Shown: positions 37,362 through 48,466 of the stretch, in pieces
Position numbering within the stretch: position 1 is the stretch's first letter
How the letters are laid out: each line of letters starts with the position of its first letter
Assembly: GCA_029215795.1 (NCBI GenBank)
Contig: JARDYH010000001.1
Span: forward strand, 227,257,654 to 227,321,653
From: Anniella stebbinsi
Taxonomy: Eukaryota; Chordata; Lepidosauria; Squamata; Anniellidae
Reading direction: 5' to 3'
DNA: 64,000 bases
The notes under the pieces: generated by a model
Told to the model about the DNA's origin: nothing
Databases searched by the model: none
The model's input: only the letters and a program-made list of their open reading frames with translations
Position numbers and translations under genes: made by a program

Positions 37362-40300
37362 GACCCACATTCACACAAATTCCTAACCATCACATATTCA
37401 GCAGTGCTCAGAAAATCAACTGCAATCTTGGCAGGGCAACGACGGAGCTAAATGCATATAGGGCTTTTCACAAGGCCCAAATCCATGTGGGTACCACCAC
37501 AAAAGGATGGATCAGGACAACGTGGATTGTGTGAATCTATCCTTAAGGATGCTGCAGCCATTGCTGGTTATACTGAAAAGAATATGGGGAAATTGCAAAC
37601 ATGGGAGTAGGGACTTATAAATGTTCTTCAGACTCCAGGAACCTGTTAGAGACACCTGACTCCAAAGAAGTCCAGTCATCAAAGTACTGAAATAGTTAAC
37701 AACTAATGTTTCCATACTACTTTGAATTGAATTGACTACAGAACTAAGTGGCAGAGAAAAGTAGGAAAGTCTGACTTACTCACTACTAAAAGTAAATCTC
37801 TAGGAGTATATTCTGGGAAGTAGGCAACAGCGACCAATTTGCTTTCTCTGACATATGTGGTTTCCTTTCCCCAGTCATGGGTGCCCTCTAGAGGTCTGGC
37901 TGGCCAACAAACACCTCTATTGCCAAGTCACTTCTCCAGACGCCACTCTTCTTAGGAGTATGAGTCTTATAAAAAGGTAGAAACATTTTCTATCTTGGTT
38001 CATGAATGATTAATTTGACAAAGAGAGAGAGAAGAGTCTCTCCAGTTGGATTGACAAGTTGGTTGAAAAGCAAAAAGGATGGAAAGGATTTCTACCGGAA
38101 GACAAGTCAAAAAGCCCCAAAGCAAACATAACAAGACGTGTTCTCAATTCAATATGAACATATTTTAATACAAGCTTAGAACATACCCCGTTTAAGTACA
38201 GGATTGTTCTAGTATTCTGCAGAAAAACATTCTTCAATTCCAACACATACCATTGCTCAAGTCCTACAACAGTCATGAGGAATATGAAGCTTTCCAGATG
38301 TTGTTGTGTTCCAACTCTCAAGAGCCACAGGCACCATAATCAATGGTTAGGGGTGATTGGAGCTCTGGTCCAACATCATTTGGAGGGACAGAGGTCTTCC
38401 AACCCTGATCAAAAGGATTTAGATCTTTGGCATGCATTTAATTGTTTATAACAATGGTTTTCAAATAGTTTCTATAGGAACCCACGGAGTTCCCTGAAAG
38501 CTTATCTGATGTTCCTGAAATAGATCTGCAATGGCAAACAAGCTTCCCTAAAAGATGGCTTGTCTACTTCTACTGAACCTTCTCTACAAGCTACATTTGG
38601 CCACTAGAGCATTCTGTAGCAGTTTGCCCGATTTTCAGTGGCAAATTGGTGGGGTTCCTGCTTGGGGGGAGGGGCTGCACCGCGGGCAGCATGCATGTTG
38701 CCCATCCTTGCTCTACAAAACGCAATGTCAGAGTGCTGGGCGTGTCTTTGGGATGCCATCTTTAGACTGATAATGCATCCCAGAATCCTCAAGCACCTGC
38801 AGCAGGAAAGTCATTATAGAAAGGCTTCCCTGGGAGAAGGAAGCTTGGACACCACTGGTTTATAACAACAGTCACAAGCAGCCTGATCCTCTGCTTGTTT
38901 TCTTGGAAATAACCCCATTGCATTGAAACAGATGGAGAGGTAATGTTACCCCCTCGCCCAGTTTGCCTTAAATAGCACCACTGTTCCTGGCCTCCAAAAT
39001 TCTCTATTGAACTACCTTGGAAGTAAATTATGTACTTTTACCAAATAAACAGCATACAACCAAAAAAACTAGCAGATCATTCATAAGCATTAAAAGTACT
39101 CATGCAATATTATGAGGGGCAACAGGGTGAGGAGAGAAGCCAAAAAGCTTGCTGTTGTTTTTAAAATACAGAGTCAGAGGTTTTATTACAGTAATGGGGT
39201 GGGTTGGAGTTCTTTGCTTTCAGTAGTAGCTCATATATTCAATTCAGAAGGTCTTCCATTTCCCATCATGTCTGAAAGATGTTATACAAATAAAAGAACA
39301 GGGCTGTCAAAATAATTCAATGTTCTTTCATGGCAAAGGGCTGAGTCAACTGTCTTCAAGCTTAGAACAGCGAACCTATGGGCAATGTAGCAGGAATGGT
39401 AAAGCATTGCCCTGAACACACGTCCACTTAACACTCTACCCTGTACTGGTTATTGCTTTTTTTAAAAAAGCTCTGCCACCTCTCATGACCACAACTTGCT
39501 GAAAATTTTACATAAAAACTGAATACAACTGAAGACCTCACTGGTCCCAAAGCCATTTGAATGACAACCCAAAGATACTCTGAATGAATGTGTGTGAGCA
39601 ACCTAGCAAATACAAACTAGAAGGACTGTCATGAAAGACATCAGTGAAAAGATTCGACACAGAATGCTGCATTTCCTAATTATTCACTGCTTTTTTAAAC
39701 CAGATGCACCTAAACCTCCAGTACAGCATGCAGCATCAGTGTTATTGCTGGGTCAGCAGAATGGGATGAAGAGAGAATGATGGAACAGAGACTAATGGCA
39801 AAAAGGAATATGGGGAGAAATAAGCAGAATTTGTGACGAAATCATGCAAAGTACAGCCCAAATACCATGTCTTCCTACCACGCCGCCCCCAACAGAATGA
39901 ACAGTTACTGAGACAGCAACTAACCCTTTCTGTCTTCCTGTTAATGCAGGGAAATCTGTATGTCTTGAATTAAAAAGGACAGGGGAGGCATCACCTTATG
40001 GCTAACCATTCAGCACAAAGGACTCCACAGATATCCAAGTACCATTTGAGGCACCTGCTTCTTAGATCATCACCACCATGACAGTATTTGAGAGCCTCTA
40101 CTGTAAAGAGTTACAAAATTTGAAAACGACAAAACAGAGCACCTTACTGAAGAAAGTTTGGCATGTTCTACTGCAAACTAATAGAGTTTTATGCTGAACA
40201 AAATCACATATTTGTCACAGAGAATGGAAGAGACACAGAAAATTAAGACTGCGCACAGACTTTAAAATTATGCATTTAATATTGATGAATTCTGTATACT

Positions 40301-41844
40301 CTGGAAGATTTCACAATTGGAAACTAACCTAACAAAAAAAAAAGATATTACCTTAGTTTGTATCAAAGGTAAAATAATAATATCCCAACAAAGTAAGTCT
40401 CTATCTAGTCAAAGAGAGGTATGACACCAGGTGGGAATCACTGCTCAGGCACTTAGAAGTGCCGTGCCAGAGGCCGTGCCAGATAATGAATTTCTCCTCA
40501 TGGGGAGGGGGTGCTAAGGGGCAGATCAGAATTAGGATTTACTCAGTGGTGTTGGCTTTTAATTATGTTGTTACCCCACTTCTTTTGTATTAACCTTCAA
40601 CTTGTCAAAGACATCTTATTGCAATGTCAGGGTAAGTAAATGCATAGTGTTAAAATGAAAGCAAAATGTTGTCAGTGCCAGTTTATGGAAGTCACGCTAA
40701 AATGTCACAATGAAAAATGTCTTGACAGCCCTTCCGTGGCCATGCTACAATGCTGGACAAATGTGGTGATGTCAGTGCACATTATTAAATAGGGAATAAT
40801 TAACACATCTTGCGTGTGTGCATAAATGTGGATATAAAATGTGTATGTGTAAACAGACAGGCCTAGACAAAACATACAGCTGAAATTCTGCAACCAGCGA
40901 TACAATCTTGGCTGCCATTAAAAACCTATTCTGACCTAATCCATGGATTGTGAAATGGCGTGGAGAAAGAAATCCCATGCTCTTTCAAACTATGCTTGCC
41001 TTCGTAGATGGATTTCTGGCTGCTATTGTAAATCCTCCCCCAATCCAAGGCTGGCACACATATTGGAAGGGAAAAATCCCACAGTCCCATTGTGTCGTAG
41101 CTTGATGCTCACAGGAGAAGCTGGTAGCGTGTGATGGCAGTCACATCAAGGCAAGAAGAAAATAGGACCTTGGAAAGTGCCAAGTGGGTCCTGCAGGGCA
41201 GACCTCTCTCCTACTACAACAATAAGAGGAGCTAAAGCCAACTGAAGTCTTATGTATGCTGACGAGACCCATAGTGTGGTCAGCTCTGCTCCTCCTATAG
41301 GAGGTGATTGGACTGTTCAAGGGCTCTTGTCTGATTTTGTAGACTGAGACTTCTGTGAAGATGGGGAGATGGAGGATCTACTGATGGTGGATCTGCAAGA
41401 GACTCATCCCCTGAGCCAGACGATGATGGCATGGCTGTGTCTTCTAGCTGGAAGGGCCCTGAAAAAGGCAATGACTATAATACCCCTGAGAAACTAGCCT
41501 GTGCCTCACTCTCATCAGAATCCTCTGCTGTTTATTGGAAGGTCTGAGGGTTGGGGGTTGGTGGGTTATGGCACCCACAAACCTACATTCAATCCTTGTG
41601 AAACATGGCTTGTTCTGTGTTAGCTGCTATTATTGTGGGCTCTCCTTGTCTACATTTAAATGCCTCATTTGCAGAATTGTTCTAATCATCAATGCATTGA
41701 TCTACATGCAATTGTGGAAGTATTCCAACAATTTTGATAATTCTGTGGGAAGAGGCAGTGAGGATTAAGCTGTCTTTTTATCTGCATATCGGTCTCTCTC
41801 ACACACATACACATTCACATTTTATTTCAGTTGGAATTGGTCAG

Positions 41845-41870
41845 TCTCTCTCTCTCTCTCTCTCTCTCTC
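41845..41870. repeat. (TC)n microsatellite
   Basis: Thirteen TC units followed by a C run. Confidence 0.9.
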
Positions 41871-42505
41871 CCCCCCTTTTGTTTGTATCTCTTTTTAGTC
41901 ACATGGAAGCCAGTCAATAGTTTTATGAACTATTGCCCACTTCATAGGACATCAAGAAAATTACTTCCTCTAACATGACCTTGTCTAAATCAACAAGAAC
42001 CAGAATTATGATCTAAGGGTATAAAAAGAGACAGGAGGTAATATGTCAGAGATATATGGAAGATGCAGAATTACTCTTTATGAAGCCAAGTGACTTCATC
42101 ATTCACTAGAGACATGTGGTAGTTTCTAAATAAATAATGAGGAATCCCTATTCGCTGTACAGAGAGAAAGCAACAACAACAACAACAAAAACCTTCAGCC
42201 AAACACATATTTATCATATTTATAGAATATCCATTTCCAAGGAAATCATACACATTTAAGGTGCCAAAACAATAACTAAATTTAGTCAGCAGAAATCACA
42301 AGCGCTTAGTGTGGCAAAAATATTTATCCCACAATTTAAACACAGCTAGTCACACCAGCCCCTGTAAGAAGAACCAAAGCCTGCTTCACACTTTACGTGG
42401 CAACACACCTGCCGTGGGTGCACGGATTCTATATTGGACTTTCTTACAGGAAAATGCAGGTTGCTTACCTGTAACTGTAGTTCTTCGAGTGGTCATCTGT
42501 GCAGT

Positions 42506-42633
42506 CACACACTATGGGCTCGCGCCGACGCCGAGCCTCACTCGGAAACTTCTAGAGCTTAGAAACTATTGGCGGGAACCCCTCCCCCCACCATCTTACT
42601 GCGCATGCCTGGGTTCCCGCCTACCTCAGTTCT
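42506..42633. repeat. DIRS inverted terminal repeat, 3' copy
   Basis: 128 bp starting CACACACTATGGGCTCGCGC and ending CCTACCTCAGTTCT. I compared it base by base with the reverse complement of 48339-48466 and found no difference. It is GC-rich. The 3' outer extension (42452-42505) beyond this core differs from the 5' outer extension, as expected for a DIRS element. Confidence 0.95.
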
Positions 42634-42753
42634 ATGAGACCGCCTGATGCGATTTCCGATGAGGTAGTAAACGGTAATAAGAGAATGCATAATGGCATGG
42701 CGAGTACACTCATAGGCCTTCTAGCGAGGTCTAGAGGGGATGGTGGGAGGGTT

Positions 42754-42848
42754 GTGTGACTGCACAGATGACCACTCGAAGAACTACAGTTACAGGTAAG
42801 CAACCTGCATTTCTTCTTCGTGGTCTCTGTGCATCACACACTATGGGC
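42754..42848. repeat. DIRS internal complementary region
   Basis: Bases 42754-42812 are the reverse complement of the left terminus 42452-42510 (59 bp). Bases 42811-42848 are the reverse complement of the right terminus 48453-48490 (38 bp). The two halves meet with a 2-base overlap (TT at 42811-42812). This joins the complements of both ends of the element. It is the feature thought to template joining of the ends into a circle during replication. Confidence 0.95.
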
Positions 42849-42897
42849 GAGTAACCAGCAACACTTACCGGAGGGGGGTAGACTCGCTGAAGGGATG

Positions 42898-43944
42898 TCA
42901 TTGAAGGAGCGACGACAACACCGCCCGTCCAAAGCTTGCGTCGTTCCTTGCTCTGGTATCCAGCCTGTAATGCGACACGAACGTGGAAGCTGAAGACCAG
43001 GTAGCCGCCCTGCAAAGGTCAGGAATGGAAATCCCCTTGCTCAGCGCTGTCGAGGTAGCCTGGGCTCTTGTAGAGTGTGAGCGCAAGGCAGCTGGGACTT
43101 CTTTTCGCGCGAGCTGATAGCTAAGGGCGATAGTACTGACGATCCATTTTGCAAAAAGCTGAGCCGATAGTGCCTGGCCCTTTGTTCTGCCACCGTAGCA
43201 AATGAAAAGGCGTTGGGACTTGCGGAACGTTGATGTTCTGTCTTTGTAGAACGCCAAGGCTCGCCTTACGTCTAATGAATGAAGCCGTGTACCCATAGGA
43301 TCGGAAGCGTCCTGAAAAAAGGTGGGTAGTACGATTGCCTGATTGACGTGGAAGTCTGAGATGATCTTTGGTTTAAAGTCCGGCCCTGGACGTAGGACAA
43401 CTCTATCCCTATGAAATTGAGTGTAGGGAGGATCGATCATCAGAGAGCACAGCTCTGAGGCCCGTCTGGCGGATGTGATCGCAACTAGAAAGGCTACCTT
43501 AAAGGAGAGCAACCGCAAGTCTGTGGTAGCCGGTGGTTCAAAGGGTTTATTGGACAAGGCTGAGAGGACCACCGATAAGCTCCACTGGGGGATTATGGGT
43601 CGTACAGGCGGGTGGATGTTCTTTAAGCCTCTCATGAAGCGTTTGGAAAGTGGGTGAGAGAAGGCCGAGTAGCTCTGAATGAGGTCATGGTTCGCCGATA
43701 TGGCCGCCAAGTACACCTTAATAGAAGCATTACAGAGGCCCGCCTCGTGTAAAGAACTGAGAAAGAATAAGATGACTATGATGCCACAGGAGTGAGGAGG
43801 GACACCTTGTTGGGTAACGAAAGAGGTGAATTTTTTCCATTTCCTTTTGTAAGATAGCCTAGTGGAAGGGCGAGTGGCTTCGCTCAGTACCACCTTCACC
43901 GGAGACGGGAGATGGAGGTGCTGCCATCTCGCCGGATTCTCCAT
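42898..43944 (-). CDS. tyrosine recombinase of the DIRS element, intact ORF
   Basis: 348 codons from an ATG at 43942-43944 (protein starts MENPARWQHLHLPSP) to the stop at 42898-42900. It has a SAM-like N-terminal part (STRLSYKRKWKKF) and a catalytic domain. Catalytic residues visible are Arg in TSARRASEL (43462-43467), the HxxR box HSTR (His 43075-43077, Arg 43066-43068), a Trp in ATWSSASTF (42997-42999) and the nucleophile Tyr in SHYRLD (42967-42969). It cuts and rejoins DNA to integrate the circular intermediate. It overlaps the end of the RT/RNase H frame by 49 bases in another frame. The same frame also stays open upstream to 44958, so the start is an inference. Confidence 0.92.
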   Translation of the reverse strand: MENPARWQHLHLPSPVKVVLSEATRPSTRLSYKRKWKKFTSFVTQQGVPPHSCGIIVILFFLSSLHEAGLCNASIKVYLAAISANHDLIQSYSAFSHPLSKRFMRGLKNIHPPVRPIIPQWSLSVVLSALSNKPFEPPATTDLRLLSFKVAFLVAITSARRASELCSLMIDPPYTQFHRDRVVLRPGPDFKPKIISDFHVNQAIVLPTFFQDASDPMGTRLHSLDVRRALAFYKDRTSTFRKSQRLFICYGGRTKGQALSAQLFAKWIVSTIALSYQLARKEVPAALRSHSTRAQATSTALSKGISIPDLCRAATWSSASTFVSHYRLDTRARNDASFGRAVLSSLLQ

Positions 43945-45254
43945 GCGGTCAGCTTTAATTTCTGCAGGTCTGGGTGGCGTACCAGACCCTGTCCCATGGT
44001 GATTAGGTCTTCTGTCATCGGTAGGTGGAGGTACTCTCCCCTGGTCAAGCGAAGGAGAGGGGTGAACCAGAATTGACGAGGCCACCAAGGAGCTATTAGT
44101 ATGGCCTCCATTCGCCCCAGCTGTAGGATTGAAATCACCTTTGGGATGAGAGGAAATGGGGGGAAGGCATAAACAAGATCTGACCCCCAGGAGGTACTTA
44201 GAGCGTCTCCTAGAGAGCCCTTTCCGATCCCTGCTCTTGAGCAGAATAGTGTGCAGACTGCATTTTCCACAGACGCGAAGAGGTCCATTCGAGGTTGCCC
44301 CCATCTGTTGAAGAGGAGCGTGAGTGCCTGGCTGCAGAGGGACCATTCGTGCGTGTCCGAGAAATTCCTGCTGAGCATGTCCGCGTGGGTGTTGTCTGAT
44401 CCGGCTATGTGAGTAGCCGACAACCGTATGCCGTGGGGGATCGCCCACTCGAAGATCTCCAGAGTAAGACTGAGCAGGGTTCTGGACCGAGTCCCTCCCT
44501 CTTTGTTGATGTACCAGACCACCGACATATTGTCGGATATGATCCTCACGTGGTGGCCTGTTACATAGTCTCTGAATGACAATAGAGCTTTCTTCACTGC
44601 GATTAGTTCGAGGAGATTGATGTGATGTCGTCTTTCCTTCGAGGACCATTCGCTCTGCACTGATAGCTGATCGCAGTGAGCTCCCCAACCCAGGAGGGAA
44701 GCGTCCGATGTTATGGAACGTGTTGGTTCCTCTTGCAAGAACGGGAGGCCCTTTTGAAGGTTTTGAGGTATTGTCCACCAGCGGATGGATTGGCGCAGTG
44801 AGAGAGGAACGGTCACTCGGATAGAGTTTGGGTGCTGACGCGCATCGTAAGTCTCCAGAAGGAAACGTTGTAAGGGGCGCATTCGTAAACGCGCCCACCG
44901 GACTACAAAAACTGACGAGGCCATCAATCCTAGCAGCTTTTGAAGTGTGAGCGCTGTGTTAGTGGCGGTAGACGAGACCCGAAGTGCCAACTGTTGGAGG
45001 CGGGCAAGTCTCGGGGGTGGAAGGTACGCCCTTCCTGCCTCTGAATCGAGGAGGACTCCAATGAACTGTATCGTCCGAGTAGGAGACAAGATAGATTTTT
45101 CTCGGTTCAACACTAGACCCAACTCCCGTAGCAGGGCCGTTGTAAGCTCGACATCCTTCGTCGCTTGAAGTTTGGTTGGGGAAACGACCAGCCAGTCGTC
45201 GAGATATGGATAGAGTTCCACGCCCGACGAGCGGAGGTGCGCGCAGACGGCGAC
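43896..45254 (-). pseudogene. DIRS ORF2, 3' part: RT catalytic centre, RNase H, methyltransferase-like region
   Basis: Read in a frame shifted from the 5' part of ORF2. It carries the RT catalytic box YLDDW (YLDD at 45195-45206). An RNase H domain follows with the four acidic residues: SDAS (Asp ~44705), LLELIAV (Glu ~44609), SDN (Asp ~44534) and ADMLSR (Asp ~44381). After that comes a region with MDLFAS, FCSR, GDAL and YAFPPF (~44171) that corresponds to the methyltransferase-like module of DIRS elements. The frame is otherwise open to its stop at 43896-43898. The break near 45254 means RT cannot be made as one protein from this copy unless the ribosome shifts frame. Confidence 0.9.
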
Positions 45255-45972
45255 ATTTCGAGAAGACTCTTGGTGCTGTTTTCAGTCCAAACGGGAGGAC
45301 CTTAAATTGGAACGCTTCCTTCCCGACGATGAACCTGAGAAATTTCTGATGGTCGCGATGAATTGGGATATGGAAGTATGCGTCTTTTAAGTCCACTAGG
45401 GTGAACCATAGATTGCGGCGGAGCAGGGGGAGAACGGAGCCAAGAGTGATCATCCTGAATTTTTCGGTTTGAAGGAATTTGTTGAGGAACCTCAAGTCCA
45501 GGATCGGACGGAGGCCGCCATCTTTTTTCTGGACCGTGAAATAACAGGAATAGAACCCGTTGTCCAAGTCTGTGATGTTCACTGGGATGATGGCTCCCTT
45601 CCGTAGGAGTGAGGCAACCTCTTGCTGTAGTACGACGGAGGTTGGCGTATATTTTAGGTATCCCAGGCGTGGCAGGGAAGCGAATTCCATTTTGTATCCC
45701 TGGTTGATGACAGTTAGGACCCAGTTGTCTGTTGAAATGCTTGACCAAGCGTCGTAGAACCCCCGGAGTCTCTGGCCAAAAACTGGGGGGCGTGTTGCGC
45801 CAGTGGTGATCAAGTCAAAGGCGCTGTTTTGGACCTTGGTCCCCTCGAGGGCGCTGAGGACGTGCTCTGGACTGGGGGTACGGCCTCTGTTGGCAAAAGG
45901 CAGGCTGCGTGGGCTGGAATCTGTGCTGCTGCTGCTGGTGTCTAAATTGTTGCTGGCGGCCTTGATAGGCAT
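45255..45972 (-). pseudogene. DIRS ORF2, 5' part: reverse transcriptase fingers and palm
   Basis: Starts at an ATG (45970-45972) that overlaps the end of gag by 158 bases. RT motifs are seen in order: FTVQKKDGGLRPILDLRFLN, LVDLKDAYFHIPI (the first catalytic Asp is in DLKDAYF), KFLRFIVG and LPFGLKTAPRVFSK. Just after FSK the frame is lost: homology continues one base out of phase (a +1 shift, equivalent to one extra or two missing bases near 45252-45258). The original frame then runs through meaningless residues to a stop at 44959. Confidence 0.9.
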
Positions 45973-48016
45973 GCTGCCTGGACCACCTCCGTGGTCGGTA
46001 TGTCTGCAAGGCTTGGGTTGGGTAAAACCCCATCTTTTTGGCCGTCATTTTCGCCTTCTGGATTGTATCCATCTGCGAATCGGTGGAAGCATTAAATAGG
46101 CCTTCCCCATCAAAGGGGAGGTCTTCTATGCGAGTCTTAGTCTCCTGGGAGAGGTTTGAAGAGCGAAGCCAAGCATGCCTCCTCAATGCCACCGATGCAA
46201 CCATCGATTTGGACAGGCAGTCCGCTAAATGGCGCGCGGTGGAGAGCTCTTGTTTAGCCAGCGCCGTTGCCTCCTGCTGGAACACCTGTGCCGCCGTCTT
46301 AATCTCATCTGGGAGATGGGCATGTAAAGCTGACACCTTCTCCCATAGGAACAGATGATACCTGGCCATTAGGGCCTGGTAATTGGCTATTTTGACTGAA
46401 AGAGCCGTAGATGCGTAGACTCTCCTTCCGAATGCATCTAGTTTCCTGCCTTGGGCTGACTCAACTATAACCGAATTAGGTTTCGGATGTTGAAATAAAA
46501 ATTCCACACCTTTCTCCTGGATCTTATACTGGGCATCGACTCTCTTCGATACCGGACCCGTGGTTGCAGGGGCCTTCCAGGATTCCTTTAGGGTTCGCAG
46601 GATGGTTGGGAGGATGGGCATGGCTAACGTGGTAGTCGTGTCCCCGTACATCACGTCGTAAGCGATGTCTTCCACTTGCTCCTCCGACTCTGGAACTTTG
46701 ATGCCTAAGGACTGGGCAAGACGTTGCATTTGATCTAAGAAAGATACTACTTCAACTGATGGTGACGCGCGCTTGCCAGTTCCCAGCTCCTGCTCCGGAG
46801 AAGGCAGGGAGGGGTGGATGTGAGCCGAGACCTCCGACGAATCTGAGGGATAGTCCTCGTCTGAGTGAGAGCTAGGTGCTCTGACAGTCATGGGACCGAG
46901 TGGCGGGAGTGGAGAGTCCGGTTGGTCAGCTAGGCATACCGGAGCAGACACAGTGGCTGATGGTGGGCGCCTGGGAGGGACGGGTGGAACGAAGCGGTCT
47001 TCCTTCTCCTGCAACCTTTCCCCCGTAAATTGATCGAAAAGAGGTCGCCTATAAGTTTCCTCTGGTTGGTAAGTCCATGAGCCGGTAGAGCGGGCGGAGA
47101 GGCGATCCCAGTTTTCCGGTTGCGGTGATGTAGGTTGTGGGGAAACTTGACGAGGGGAAGGGACCCACTGAAGATCGGATCGTCGGTCTTCCATCTCCGA
47201 CGCCGGCGAGGAGAGCAAAGAACCTGGCCTGGATAAGGATGCGGGGCGCTTGGGGTGCAACTGTTTTGGTGCTTTCGGTACCGAAAAACTGTGGTCTTGA
47301 CGCGTCGGTATCGGTGTCGGAGGCGTTGTTACCGAGGGCCATGAGATTGGCAGTGAAATGGATGCTGCAGGTGAGAGTATTGGTCAGGCCAGCGGTACCG
47401 GAGAACTCGTCGGTACCGAAGCCGGCTTGGCTCCCGACTTTGTTTTTGGTCTCGACATCGGTTTTGGTGTCGACGATGGCTTCGGTGTCGACGGCGGCTT
47501 CGACGTCGACGATGGCTTCGACGTCGACGGCGGCTTCGGCGTCGACTTCGGCGTCGACGGCGGCTTCGACGCGGACGACGGCTTCGGCATCGGTGCCGAC
47601 TTCCCCAGCGCCGATTTATGCACTTTCGTCGGTGAGTCCGGCATCGACTTCGCGTCTCGGGGTCGATGCTTCGTTGGTTTGGCGTGCTTTTTTCTGGGAG
47701 CCTGAGCGTCCTCGTCCGCGCTGCGGTCCCTCTTGCGCCGCTTCGCCTTGCCCGTATCCTCGGGAAGGGAGGGCTTCGAAGTCGAAGGAGGACTCGGTAC
47801 CGAGACCGGTACGTCGACAGCCTCTAGGGCAGACTTCCATAATAGTGCCCTCAACTTGTTTGCTCTATTCTTGCGCGTTTGCCTTGAAAAATTTAGGCAG
47901 TGCGCACAAGTGTCAACCACATGGGCCTCGCCCAAACAAAGGAGGCACTTAGAGTGTCCGTCCGAAAGGGTTAATTTGGCCCTGCAGCCCGTGCAGTTCT
48001 TGAAGAGGGACACCAT
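45815..48016 (-). pseudogene. DIRS ORF1, gag-like protein with one in-frame TGA
   Basis: 734 codons from the ATG at 48014-48016 to the stop at 45815-45817, interrupted once by TGA at 47384-47386. The N-terminus carries a zinc-finger-like array (C8, C11, H21, C24, C27, H32, C37, C40; core CLLCLGEAH). A Lys-rich basic stretch and a low-complexity Ser/Pro/Lys repeat (47440-47600) follow. The C-terminal part has the LRRHAWLRSSNLS and IEDLPFDGEGLFN blocks common to vertebrate DIRS gag, and ends in a Gln/Arg-rich nucleic-acid-binding tail. The TGA sits where CGA would fit (TGA followed by CC), consistent with a CpG transition. The frame is open on both sides. Confidence 0.88.
47440..47600. repeat. 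coding minisatellite in DIRS gag
   Basis: Imperfect 12-18-base units around 'gtcgacggcggcttcg' and 'gacgatggcttcg' encode alternating KPPST and KPSST on the minus strand. The antisense frames stay open as a side effect and give Gly/Asp-rich false ORFs. Confidence 0.85.
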
Positions 48017-48338
48017 TTTGTACGCCACTACAAGGTGGGAAAGGCTTTCAGTACTCCTTTCTTCAGGTTCCCGTCGAACGGGGCCGCCGCCGCGGTTACG
48101 CCTCGCAGAAAACCGCTGTCTTATATATCTATATATCTATATTAACTATCTATCTATAAACTACAATAACTAAAAAAAATTTTTTATTTTTTTTTTAGAA
48201 TGAAGAGAAAGAGAGAGAGAGAAAGAAGAAGAAGATAACAGACGAAGAATTAGCAACAGTAAAGTTGGAATAAGATAATCTAAGCTACAAACTATTTGGA
48301 GAAGTTCTCTGTGAGGCAACCAGCAAGGCAGTCGAAAA

Positions 48339-48466
48339 AGAACTGAGGTAGGCGGGAACCCAGGCATGCGCAGTAAGATGGTGGGGGGAGGGGTTCCCGC
48401 CAATAGTTTCTAAGCTCTAGAAGTTTCCGAGTGAGGCTCGGCGTCGGCGCGAGCCCATAGTGTGTG
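48339..48466. repeat. DIRS inverted terminal repeat, 5' copy
   Basis: Exact reverse complement of 42506-42633. The element then extends 24 bases more to 48490 with a unique outer end, 'atgcacagagaccacgaag...'. That outer end reappears, complemented, only in the internal complementary region. Confidence 0.95.

Noticed and set aside
42309..42647. ORF sharing a peptide with another ORF at 48292-48723
   Set aside because: The shared peptide is the translated 128-bp inverted terminal repeat, not a gene family.
47384..47386. TGA in gag as a selenocysteine codon or programmed readthrough
   Set aside because: Nothing nearby supports recoding, and a CpG-type point mutation explains it more simply.
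47358..47705. Plus-strand Gly/Asp-rich ORF resembling a repeat protein
   Set aside because: Another antisense frame of the same gag minisatellite; no independent evidence of coding.
47137..47952. Long plus-strand ORF (271 codons), rich in Ser/Thr/Ala
   Set aside because: It is the antisense shadow of the repetitive part of DIRS gag; its composition follows from the GC-rich minisatellite.
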